Origin: Clostridia bacterium
Lineage (GTDB): Bacteria > Bacillota > Clostridia > Christensenellales > UBA3700
NCBI GenBank assembly: GCA_900772745.1
Contig: CAAGRV010000017.1
Location: 1-27,327, forward strand
Reading direction: 5' to 3'
DNA length: 27,327 bases
Program-made: the position numbers and the translations under genes
Shown here: positions 16,743 to 23,060 of the stretch, one piece after another
Layout of the letters: each line of letters begins with the position of its first letter
How positions within the stretch are numbered: the first letter of the stretch is position 1
The notes under the pieces: generated by a model
Databases searched by the model: none
What the model was told of the DNA's origin: nothing
What the model saw: the letters and a program-made list of their open reading frames with translations, nothing else

Positions 16743-17803
16743 TATCTATTCTCCTTTGTAAGTTGTAAAAATTCGTCATAAACAAAATCAGTTGCATTTG
16801 GACCGCCGTTGGTACTTGGCAAAAATGCTACGCTCATTGACCCGATAGCGTCATAGTAAAGTCCTTCTACCGAGCCATCGTTGACATTGCGATATACCAC
16901 TTGTATATCATCACTATCTGTCACAACGTTCATATTATGATTTTGGTAAGTTGTAAATAGGCGACCTGTATCGAGTTTTTTGACTGGTTGGTTGCCATGT
17001 TGACCGTGCAAAGTCTTGACCAAAGTGCAACCCATAGCCTTGGCAATCATCTCGTGACCAAGTCCAATGCCCAGCATACTTACGCCTGCTTTGGCAAGCT
17101 CTTTGATTGTGTTTTCTACCACTACTGTGTCGCTCACAAAGTCCGAACCGCTAGACAAAACAACTCCTTGTGGTTGGGCTTGCAAAATTTCTTTTGCGCT
17201 GGTGTTGTATGGCACAACTGTCACTTCACAACCCTTGCCAACTAGCATATCCACAATATCATAAGTTTCGCCAAGGTTGATGAGCGTCACCTTGTCGCCC
17301 TTGCCTACCGCTTGGCTCTTGCTTTGATTTGCGCAAACTTGTGATAGTGGTCTTACGACTTCGTACTCTTCGAGTGCTTTCTTTTGGGCGTCGGTTAGGT
17401 TTGGATTGGAGCAAATAATTGCTTTTTGAGCTCCGTTGTCACGGATATAACGAGTGAGTGCACGGGTATCAATTCCGCTCATACCTACCACGCCCATATC
17501 TGCCATAAGGTCAGAGATTTTGCCCTTGCTACGGAAGTTGGAAGGAGTGTCGCACACTTCTCTTGTAAGCACAGCTTTGACTGCGCTTTGTTTGCCGTTT
17601 ACGTCGTCGTTGACGCCATAGTTGCCCAACATTGGGAATGTGTCAACTACGATTTGTCCTTGATAGCATTTGTCTGTGAGCATTTGCAAAAATCCGCACA
17701 TGCCTGTGTTGAAAACGAGCTCACCTACCACTTCGGCTTTTGCACCAAAGCTTTGTCCCTCATAGACTTGTCCATTCTGTAATACCAAATAAATTTTGTC
17801 CAT
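16742..17803 (-). CDS. carA: Carbamoyl-phosphate synthase small subunit with dead glutaminase site
   Basis: The 353-residue protein (ATG 17803, SD GAGGTG at 17812-17807; the GTG two codons earlier overlaps that SD) has the normal CarA N-terminal domain (GELVFNTGMCGF, LGNYGVN, GIDTRALTRYIRDNGA) and a C-terminal class I amidotransferase fold (HGQHGNQPV, TYQNHN, NDGSVEGL). The catalytic triad is gone: the nucleophile elbow reads GIGLGHE with Gly247 in place of Cys, and the HPE motif reads LPS (Leu328, Ser330). The oxyanion-side SNGPGDP is SSGSDFV. Since the rest is conserved, this looks like a structural subunit, with the enzyme using free ammonia as vertebrate CPS I does after its Cys-to-Ser change. 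It is the first gene of the carAB operon, behind an attenuator. Confidence 0.9.
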   Translation of the reverse strand: MDKIYLVLQNGQVYEGQSFGAKAEVVGELVFNTGMCGFLQMLTDKCYQGQIVVDTFPMLGNYGVNDDVNGKQSAVKAVLTREVCDTPSNFRSKGKISDLMADMGVVGMSGIDTRALTRYIRDNGAQKAIICSNPNLTDAQKKALEEYEVVRPLSQVCANQSKSQAVGKGDKVTLINLGETYDIVDMLVGKGCEVTVVPYNTSAKEILQAQPQGVVLSSGSDFVSDTVVVENTIKELAKAGVSMLGIGLGHEMIAKAMGCTLVKTLHGQHGNQPVKKLDTGRLFTTYQNHNMNVVTDSDDIQVVYRNVNDGSVEGLYYDAIGSMSVAFLPSTNGGPNATDFVYDEFLQLTKENR

Positions 17804-17828
17804 ATACACCTCGCATTATTGTAAAGCT

Positions 17829-17944
17829 AAAAAAAAGAAGACTACTCAAAGCGAATTTCACTTTGTATTGTCTTCTAAATATTTGTCGAAAAAGTGTGTC
17901 GATTTGTACTTATTCGCTTTGTCATATTCTTTACCTTGTTCATC
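17829..17944 (-). promoter_or_regulatory. Candidate transcription attenuator of the carAB operon
   Basis: The leader runs from a predicted start near 17944. A terminator hairpin pairs AGAAGAC/GTCTTCT (17876-17870 with 17842-17836) around an inner CAAAG/CTTTG stem and is followed by eight T (17836-17829). Upstream, CAAAGCGAAT (17921-17912) is perfectly complementary to ATTCGCTTTG (17856-17847), which includes the inner 3' arm of the terminator, so the two structures exclude each other. A short ORF covers the upstream arm. No PyrR-binding loop was recognised. Confidence 0.7.
17875..17925 (-). CDS. Possible leader peptide of the car attenuator
   Basis: An ATG at 17925, preceded by AAGGTAAAG, opens a 16-residue frame (MTKRISTNRHTFSTNI) that ends with TAG at 17877-17875, just inside the terminator stem. 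An in-frame ATG at 17943 would sit at the transcript's first base and give 22 residues. Two of 16 codons are Arg CGA, which would fit arginine sensing, but the density is low. Translation would mask the antiterminator arm CAAAGCGAAT. The link to regulation is inference. Confidence 0.35.
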   Translation of the reverse strand: MTKRISTNRHTFSTNI

Positions 17945-17950
17945 TATAAG

Positions 17951-17979
17951 ATTATATAATACAACGCCCAATAAGTCAA
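17951..17979 (-). promoter_or_regulatory. Promoter of carAB
   Basis: Minus-strand -35 TTGACT (17979-17974) and perfect -10 TATAAT (17956-17951) with a 17-bp spacer; transcription would start near 17944. Confidence 0.85.
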
Positions 17980-18022
17980 TAATGTTGATATAAAAAAATA
18001 ATATTTTTGTGCGTGTAAATAA

Positions 18023-18051
18023 ATGACATAACGGCAGTATTTTGCTATAAT
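18023..18051 (+). promoter_or_regulatory. Promoter of purF-asnA
   Basis: Plus-strand -35 ATGACA (18023-18028) and perfect -10 TATAAT (18046-18051) with a 17-bp spacer. The predicted start near 18058 gives a leader of about 25 nt containing CGGAGG. It diverges from the carAB promoter with about 45 bp between the two -35 boxes. Confidence 0.8.
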
Positions 18052-18082
18052 TAAATTAGTTTTTTTGTTTCGGAGGACTCGT

Positions 18083-19486
18083 ATGAGTGAGATACTAAAA
18101 GAAGAATGTGGCATTTTTGGTATATATGACAAGTCCAAGCTTGGCAGTATAGCAAGCACAGTTTACTATGGATTGTTCGCTCTTCAACACCGTGGTCAAG
18201 AGGCAGCAGGCATAGCTATCAATCACAATCGCGAAATCAACCTTATCAAAGGTTTGGGACTGGTAAGCGATGTGTTCAAACACAAGAATTTGGGCGAATT
18301 GGAAGGCGAGATTGCCATAGGTCACGTAAGATACAGCTCTGGACCATTCAAAGGCGTCGAGAATGCCCAACCTATCACCGTCAACTATGCCAAAGGCAAT
18401 TTGACTGTTGCGCACAACGGCAATATCATCAACGCTCAAGCTATCCGCAAAGAGCTCGAGAGCCAAGGCGCTATCTTCCACTCCAACAACGACAGCGAAA
18501 TCATTTGTTATCTTATCGCTCGTGAAAGACTAAAATGCAAAAATATCGAAGAGGCAGTAGCCAATGTCATTCCTATGCTCAAAGGCTCGTTCTCACTTCT
18601 CATTATGTCACCTACCAAGCTCATTGCTTTGCGTGACCCTCTCGGCATCAGACCACTCTGCATGGGCAAAATCAACGACAGCATACTATTCGCAAGCGAG
18701 ACTTGCGCTCTCGAAACTGTCGGCGCAAAGTTCGAAAGACATATCAAGCCAGGCGAAATCGTGGTGGTTGACCAAGAAAGTATGTTCTCCAATCTCCAAT
18801 TTTGCTGTGACAAGTCAGCGCTTTGTATTTTTGAGCACGTATATTTTGCTCGTCCTGACAGCACTATCGACGGACAAAGCGTCAACGAGGCTCGTATGAA
18901 TGCAGGCAAGTTGCTTGCCCAACAATACCCTGTCGACGCCGACCTGGTTATCGGTGTGCCTGACAGCGGACTTTGCAGTGCAATCGGCTATTCTATCCAA
19001 AGCGGAATTCCTTACGGCACTGGACTTATCAAGAATAGATATATTGGCAGAACGTTTATCCAACCTACCCAAGCCATGCGTGAGAGAAGTGTTGCGCTCA
19101 AACTCAACGCCCTAGACAGCAACGTAAAAGGCAAGCGTGTGGTGATGATAGACGACTCAATCGTGCGTGGCACAACTCTAAAAAACATTGTAAAATTGCT
19201 CAAAACAGCAGGCGCAACCGAAGTTCACGTGCGTATCAGCTCACCGGAATTTTTGTATCCTTGCTATTATGGCACAGATATTCCTGACAGATCTTGCTTG
19301 GCGGCAGTCAAGTGGACTGTGGACGAAATCCGCCAAAACATTGGTGCTGACACTTTGGGATTCTTGAAGTTGGACAGCATCGACCAAATTGCCCCAGACA
19401 GCACTTCGCACTTCTGCAAGGCTTGTTTCGACGGCAAATACCCTACTGACATTTGCAACACTATCGACACTGATTTATTCAAATAA
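18083..19486 (+). CDS. purF: Amidophosphoribosyltransferase
   Basis: PurF makes phosphoribosylamine from PRPP and glutamine, the first step of purine synthesis. The 467-residue protein starts at ATG 18083, seven bases after CGGAGG; a longer TTG frame from 18065 would run through that site. An 8-residue propeptide precedes Cys9 (EECGIFGIY), the expected N-terminal nucleophile after cleavage. The Ntn glutaminase domain covers 9-235 with HRGQEAAG, HVRYSS and HNGN motifs. The phosphoribosyltransferase domain has the PRPP loop VVMIDDSIVRGTT (353-365). Cys248, Cys394, Cys445 and Cys448 fit the four Fe-S cluster ligands of the Bacillus type, which suits an anaerobe. It is cotranscribed with asnA 14 bp downstream. 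In contrast to CarA next door, its glutaminase site is intact. Confidence 0.95.
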   Translation: MSEILKEECGIFGIYDKSKLGSIASTVYYGLFALQHRGQEAAGIAINHNREINLIKGLGLVSDVFKHKNLGELEGEIAIGHVRYSSGPFKGVENAQPITVNYAKGNLTVAHNGNIINAQAIRKELESQGAIFHSNNDSEIICYLIARERLKCKNIEEAVANVIPMLKGSFSLLIMSPTKLIALRDPLGIRPLCMGKINDSILFASETCALETVGAKFERHIKPGEIVVVDQESMFSNLQFCCDKSALCIFEHVYFARPDSTIDGQSVNEARMNAGKLLAQQYPVDADLVIGVPDSGLCSAIGYSIQSGIPYGTGLIKNRYIGRTFIQPTQAMRERSVALKLNALDSNVKGKRVVMIDDSIVRGTTLKNIVKLLKTAGATEVHVRISSPEFLYPCYYGTDIPDRSCLAAVKWTVDEIRQNIGADTLGFLKLDSIDQIAPDSTSHFCKACFDGKYPTDICNTIDTDLFK

Positions 19487-19500
19487 TAAAGGAGAAAGTT

Positions 19501-20481
19501 ATGTATCAAACCAAGCTAAACCTTATCCAAACCGAAATAGCTATCAAAACAATCAAGGACAACTTCGAGAAGTTTTTGGCAGGCAATCTCAACCTTACTC
19601 GTGTGTCTGCTCCGCTTTTTGTGCTCAATGACAGCGGTCTGAACGACAATCTCAATGGTGTAGAACGCCCTGTTAGTTTTGATATCAAGCAAACTGGCAA
19701 GGTGGCAGAAGTTGTACATTCGCTTGCCAAATGGAAGAGATTTGCTTTGCACTATTATGGTTTTGGAGTAGACAGCGGACTTTATACTGATATGAACGCT
19801 ATCCGCCGTGATGAAGTGTGCGATGAGATACACTCTATCTATGTAGACCAATGGGACTGGGAACGTGTCATCAGCGAAGACGAACGCAATCTATCCTATC
19901 TCAAAGAAATCGTTGGCAAAATTTATAGTGCGATTTATTCCACTGCCAAAATCATCGAAAGCATGTACGCTATCGAGAACTTTTTGCCAAAACAACTCAC
20001 TTTCGTGACTTCCCAAGAGCTCGAAGATATCTATCCTGACCTCGAGCCAAGCCAAAGAGAAAACGAGCTTGCCAAACAACTTGGCGCAATCTTCATCATC
20101 GGCATTGGTGACGAACTCCGCTCTGGCAAACGTCATGACAACCGTGCCCCTGACTATGACGATTGGGCGCTCAACGGCGACTTGATTGTATGGTATCCAT
20201 TGCTCAACCGCTCTATCGAATTGTCTTCTATGGGCATCAGAGTCAACAAAGAGGCTATGCTCTACCAACTCGAAAAGAAGAACGCTATGGACAGAGTCAA
20301 CCTACCATTCCACAAGGCACTTCTCTCAGACGAATTGCCACTCACTATCGGTGGCGGTATAGGTCAATCAAGACTTTGTATGGTACTGCTCCACAAAGCA
20401 CATATCGGCGAAGTGCAAAATTCTATTTGGCCAGATGAGCTTGTCGAAGAGTGCAAAGAAAAGAATATTTTCTTGCTTTGA
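19501..20481 (+). CDS. asnA: Aspartate-ammonia ligase
   Basis: AsnA makes asparagine from aspartate, ATP and free ammonia; it resembles a class II aminoacyl-tRNA synthetase catalytic core. The 326-residue protein is close to the 330 residues of E. coli AsnA. Diagnostic segments are VSAPLFVLNDSGLNDNLNG near residue 36-54, QTGKVAEVVHSLAKWKR (about 64-80), GDELRSGKRHDNRAPDYDDW (about 203-222), and the C-terminal LTIGGGIGQSRLCM with GGGIGQSR at 284-291. The ATG at 19501 follows AAAGGAG. It forms an operon with purF and ends at a terminator at 20514-20543. Use of ammonia in place of glutamine fits the glutaminase-dead CarA encoded divergently. Confidence 0.95.
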   Translation: MYQTKLNLIQTEIAIKTIKDNFEKFLAGNLNLTRVSAPLFVLNDSGLNDNLNGVERPVSFDIKQTGKVAEVVHSLAKWKRFALHYYGFGVDSGLYTDMNAIRRDEVCDEIHSIYVDQWDWERVISEDERNLSYLKEIVGKIYSAIYSTAKIIESMYAIENFLPKQLTFVTSQELEDIYPDLEPSQRENELAKQLGAIFIIGIGDELRSGKRHDNRAPDYDDWALNGDLIVWYPLLNRSIELSSMGIRVNKEAMLYQLEKKNAMDRVNLPFHKALLSDELPLTIGGGIGQSRLCMVLLHKAHIGEVQNSIWPDELVEECKEKNIFLL

Positions 20482-20513
20482 TACCCAAAAAGTCAATACA
20501 TATCTATCAAAAC

Positions 20514-20543
20514 AAAATGCTACAAGAAATTGTAGCATTTTTT
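20514..20543 (+). terminator. Intrinsic terminator of purF-asnA
   Basis: A perfect 12-bp stem (20514-20525 with 20530-20541) with a GAAA tetraloop runs into six T (20538-20543). Confidence 0.9.
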
Positions 20544-20549
20544 GTAAAC

Positions 20550-20575
20550 AAAAAAGCACCTATTGCTAGGTGCTT
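20550..20575 (-). terminator. Intrinsic terminator of purC
   Basis: A perfect 9-bp stem (20567-20575 with 20554-20562) with a 4-nt loop is followed on the minus strand by six T (20555-20550). It stands back to back with the asnA terminator between convergent operons. Confidence 0.88.
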
Positions 20576-20592
20576 GTATTGTTGTGTTGCAA

Positions 20593-21276
20593 TTATTTTG
20601 CAAGAATGAGTTTTGTAAGTTCTACTGGGTCAACAATTTTGCCGTCCTTGTAAACTCTCATATTGCCAGATGCGATTTCGTCGATAAGGATAACTTCGCC
20701 GTTGTTGTAACCGAATTCGAATTTGATATCCCATAGGTCAAGACCTTTCTTAGCAAGCTCATCAGCAACAATCTTGGTGATTGCAAGAGTTTGAGCTTTC
20801 ATAGAATCAAACATTTCTCTGTTCATTACGCCGAGCACTTCAAGACCTTCACTAGTCACAAGTGGGTCGCCCTTTTCATCATTCTTGAATGTTGTTTCTA
20901 CATATCCACCAGGAATGCGTGTACCATCAGCGATATAATCACCATAACGACGGATAAAGCTACCAGTAGCAACAAGTCTGCAAATAACTTCCAAACCTTT
21001 GCCGAATACTGTAGCTGGCAAAACTTCCATTGTTGCATCTTCAAGATTTGCGCTTACATAATGGGTTTTGATACCTGCTTTTTTCAAAATCTCAAAAAAC
21101 ATTATGGATACTTCAAGATTTGCTCTTCCGATACCTTCGATAGTAAGTCCTACGGTATTTTCACCTGGGTCGAACACACCATCTTTGCCTGTGCAATCAT
21201 CTTTGAATTTCAAAAGTACATTGCCATTTTCCAAAGCATATACGTCTTTTGTCTTGCCTTGATAAATCATTTTCAT
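20593..21276 (-). CDS. purC: SAICAR synthase
   Basis: PurC joins CAIR and aspartate with ATP in purine synthesis. From the ATG at 21276 it has 227 residues, close to the usual single-domain size of about 235. Family segments are the N-terminal IYQGKTKDVY, ATGSFIRRYG in the middle, and LIDEIASGNMRVY near the C-terminus where the ATP/magnesium site lies. Two in-frame ATGs lie further upstream (21306, 21282), but GGAGG at 21289-21285 is eight bases from the 21276 ATG and too close to, or inside, the earlier ones. It has its own promoter and terminator, and follows the CDF transporter gene with a gap of about 100 bp and no intervening terminator, so read-through is possible. Confidence 0.94.
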   Translation of the reverse strand: MKMIYQGKTKDVYALENGNVLLKFKDDCTGKDGVFDPGENTVGLTIEGIGRANLEVSIMFFEILKKAGIKTHYVSANLEDATMEVLPATVFGKGLEVICRLVATGSFIRRYGDYIADGTRIPGGYVETTFKNDEKGDPLVTSEGLEVLGVMNREMFDSMKAQTLAITKIVADELAKKGLDLWDIKFEFGYNNGEVILIDEIASGNMRVYKDGKIVDPVELTKLILAK

Positions 21277-21321
21277 TGTCATATCCTCCACTATGTAAAA
21301 TGTCATTTGTTTGACAAGTAT

Positions 21322-21351
21322 TTTATATCACATTTGTTATGCCTTTGGCAA
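21322..21351 (-). promoter_or_regulatory. Promoter of purC
   Basis: Minus-strand -35 TTGCCA (21351-21346) and -10 TATAAA (21327-21322), spacer 18 bp. A TGTCA-N6-TGACA inverted repeat (21301-21316) overlaps the predicted start and might be an operator; no protein can be assigned to it. Confidence 0.55.
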
Positions 21352-21377
21352 ATTTTTGAGTATATTTTTTCAAAATT

Positions 21378-22301
21378 TTATACATTTTCGTTGTCTGTTG
21401 GCTCTTTTTCTTGTCTGCTACAAGGATTGACGTGAACGGTGCAATGCTTGACTTCTTCCCATTCTTTTTCAATCTTGTCGTGCACATTTTCCGCAATAGC
21501 GTGCGCATTTTCTAGACTCATTGTGCCATCTACGCCTATCTCGATTTCTACGTAAATACGATTGCCGAACATTCTTGTTTTGAGCATATCCACACCGCAT
21601 ACGCCCTCCACTTCGCAAATAGTCTTTTGCATTTTGTCTTCGATGTTTTGATCGCAAGACTCATCGGTCATCTTCTTGATTGCATCTTTGAAAATGTCAA
21701 TCGACGCTATCAAAATAAGCAATGCAATCACGATACTTGCCACATTGTCCAACACCAAAACACCCATCATTGCGCCCAAAATACCAATAAAACTGCCTAT
21801 TGAGCTGAGAGCGTCCGTGCGGTGATGCCAAGCGTCTGCCCTCAATGCGTCCGAATTGATTTTGACAGCATAGTGACGTGTGAACCAAAACATTGCTTCC
21901 TTGACAACGATAGACACCACTGCCGCCACAATCGCCAAAGTGCCAGGCTTGGCAAGGTCTTTATACGAGCCGTCGACGATGACGGATATGCCCTTGTAGC
22001 CAATGCCTATGCCCGTAAAAGCCAACACCATTGCCAGCACGATAGCCGCCACGCTCTCATATCGCTCGTGACCATATTTGTGCTTTGCGTCTTCTTGTTT
22101 GGCGGCGAGTTTTACCCCCAACATAACTATAAACGTGCTGAACACGTCTGACGCCGAGTGAATTGCATCGGATACCATCGCCATAGAATGGGCAAAAATG
22201 CCCGCAAAAAGTTTGAACAGCGTCAATACAATATTGACTACCAAGCTGATGATAGATACTTTGATTGCGATAGAATAGTCTATTTGTTTTTTATCTAGCA
22301 T
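21378..22301 (-). CDS. Cation diffusion facilitator family transporter
   Basis: This 307-residue protein is a CDF/cation-efflux carrier that exports divalent metals in exchange for protons. It has about six membrane helices (residues 11-215) and a cytoplasmic ferredoxin-like dimerisation domain (about 220-300) ending in HCTVHVNP. The transport site is HxxxD in helix 2 (H48, D52) and HxxxD in helix 5 (H159, D163), the combination usual for zinc, cobalt or nickel carriers. The cytoplasmic loop KHKYGHERYES (73-83) is typical of the family. The ATG at 22301 has AAGGAGA five bases upstream; an earlier in-frame ATG at 22352 falls inside the structured leader and lacks a ribosome binding site. The exact metal is not evident. 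Confidence 0.9.
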   Translation of the reverse strand: MLDKKQIDYSIAIKVSIISLVVNIVLTLFKLFAGIFAHSMAMVSDAIHSASDVFSTFIVMLGVKLAAKQEDAKHKYGHERYESVAAIVLAMVLAFTGIGIGYKGISVIVDGSYKDLAKPGTLAIVAAVVSIVVKEAMFWFTRHYAVKINSDALRADAWHHRTDALSSIGSFIGILGAMMGVLVLDNVASIVIALLILIASIDIFKDAIKKMTDESCDQNIEDKMQKTICEVEGVCGVDMLKTRMFGNRIYVEIEIGVDGTMSLENAHAIAENVHDKIEKEWEEVKHCTVHVNPCSRQEKEPTDNENV

Positions 22302-22410
22302 ATTTCTCCTTGTAGGCTGGTATAAAAACGCACCTACGGAACTCAGCCCCATAAGTGCTACCTTACTGCCATACGGCCCACCAACAAAAGTTGCTTGATC
22401 ATATTGTTCT
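22302..22410 (-). promoter_or_regulatory. Structured leader of the CDF gene, candidate metal-responsive riboswitch
   Basis: The predicted 109-nt leader contains a 10-bp hairpin GCACUUAUGG/CCGUAGGUGC (two U-containing wobble pairs) with loop GGCUGAGUU. Near its 5' end, UUUUGUUGGU can pair with GCCUACAAGG, closing the whole leader and covering the AAGGAG site. The 3' arm of the internal hairpin contains GUAGG, which can pair with the same CCUAC, giving a mutually exclusive fold. The gene context suggests sensing of a metal such as Ni/Co (czcD/NiCo class), but I could not match the conserved cores of that class with confidence. Confidence 0.45.
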
Positions 22411-22416
22411 AGTTAT

Positions 22417-22445
22417 ATTATAGATTTTTGTCGCCAAAATGTCAA
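22417..22445 (-). promoter_or_regulatory. Promoter of the CDF transporter gene
   Basis: Perfect consensus on the minus strand: -35 TTGACA (22445-22440), 17-bp spacer, -10 TATAAT (22422-22417). Such a strong promoter before a long structured leader fits control after initiation. Confidence 0.88.
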
Positions 22446-22556
22446 CTTTCTTGATAATTTTGCAACAATCAGCTCTTTTTTGACTATATAACACAGCCAA
22501 CAAGCTACTACTTCCACGCCAATATTTACTTTTAGCTCCCATTCCGTGATATTTTT

Positions 22557-22765
22557 TCACGCCTTTACTCTCTCCAAAATATCATAAAAACACTCATCTT
22601 TGGCCATATCAATGCTTGGATTCTTTTCCTTTGGCACATTCGCCGCCATTTCTGCCAAAGCCACAGCCTTTGCAATGCTTTTGATAGCTTGCTAGGACGA
22701 TGTTACCTTTGCGTTCTCTTCCACCAGGCAATTATTTTGTCCTTATTATCAATATTTTCTTTCAT
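22557..22765 (-). pseudogene. Possible decayed small gene
   Basis: An ATG at 22765 starts MKENIDNKDKIIAWWKRTQR and stops. In another frame the sequence continues as LVEENAKVTSS, a stop, then QAIKSIAKAVALAEMAANVPK and on to DECFYDILERVKA before TGA at 22559-22557. One frameshift plus one nonsense change would join these into a frame of about 69 residues with plausible helical composition. The ribosome binding site is weak and no family is recognised. It may also be chance coding in noncoding DNA. Confidence 0.3.
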
Positions 22766-22943
22766 ATATCGCCTATTTATTGGGGTATTTTCGACCAAAA
22801 AAGCCCGCAAAAACACAGGCTCTTGATTGGCGAAGGGATTTTTTAGAGTTTGGTCACCCACAAACCGTGCAAGTTGCAATAAGCATACACGGCGATTGGT
22901 GCGGTTCTCAAATCATTTTTTCGCTGAATACGCTGAATACGGA
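22766..22943. other. Gene-free spacer at the compositional boundary
   Basis: No gene is supported here. The A+T-leaning sequence gives way to mixed composition around 22,870-22,940. A 9-bp direct repeat, CGCTGAATA at 22922-22930 and 22931-22939, lies just before the promoter of the polysaccharide cluster. No transposase, tRNA or attachment-site signature is visible. Confidence 0.5.
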
Positions 22944-22972
22944 TTGACAAAAGTATGATTTCGTGGTAGAAT
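22944..22972 (+). promoter_or_regulatory. Promoter of the polysaccharide cluster
   Basis: Perfect -35 TTGACA (22944-22949), 17-bp spacer, -10 TAGAAT (22967-22972). The leader of about 80 nt to the first gene includes a GC-rich 5-bp hairpin GCCGC/GCGGC at 23004-23018. Confidence 0.8.
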
Positions 22973-23060
22973 ATATCGGAGTAACATGTCGATGTCCTGT
23001 CCTGCCGCGGAATGCGGCGGACGTTGAATCGGAAAACAGAAAAACACAGGAGAGAGACGA

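Noticed and set aside
18065..18082. TTG extension of purF
   Set aside because: It runs through the CGGAGG site; starting at 18083 gives a standard propeptide before Cys9.
22302..22352. N-terminal extension of the CDF transporter
   Set aside because: It falls in the structured leader, has no ribosome binding site and adds residues absent from the family.
22400..22540. 47-residue minus-strand frame from an ATG near 22540
   Set aside because: No ribosome binding site, no recognisable motif, and it overlaps the CDF promoter.
22986..23027. 13-residue mini-ORF (MSMSCPAAECGGR) in the polysaccharide cluster leader
   Set aside because: The predicted transcription start near 22979 would cut off its ribosome binding site; composition alone is not evidence.
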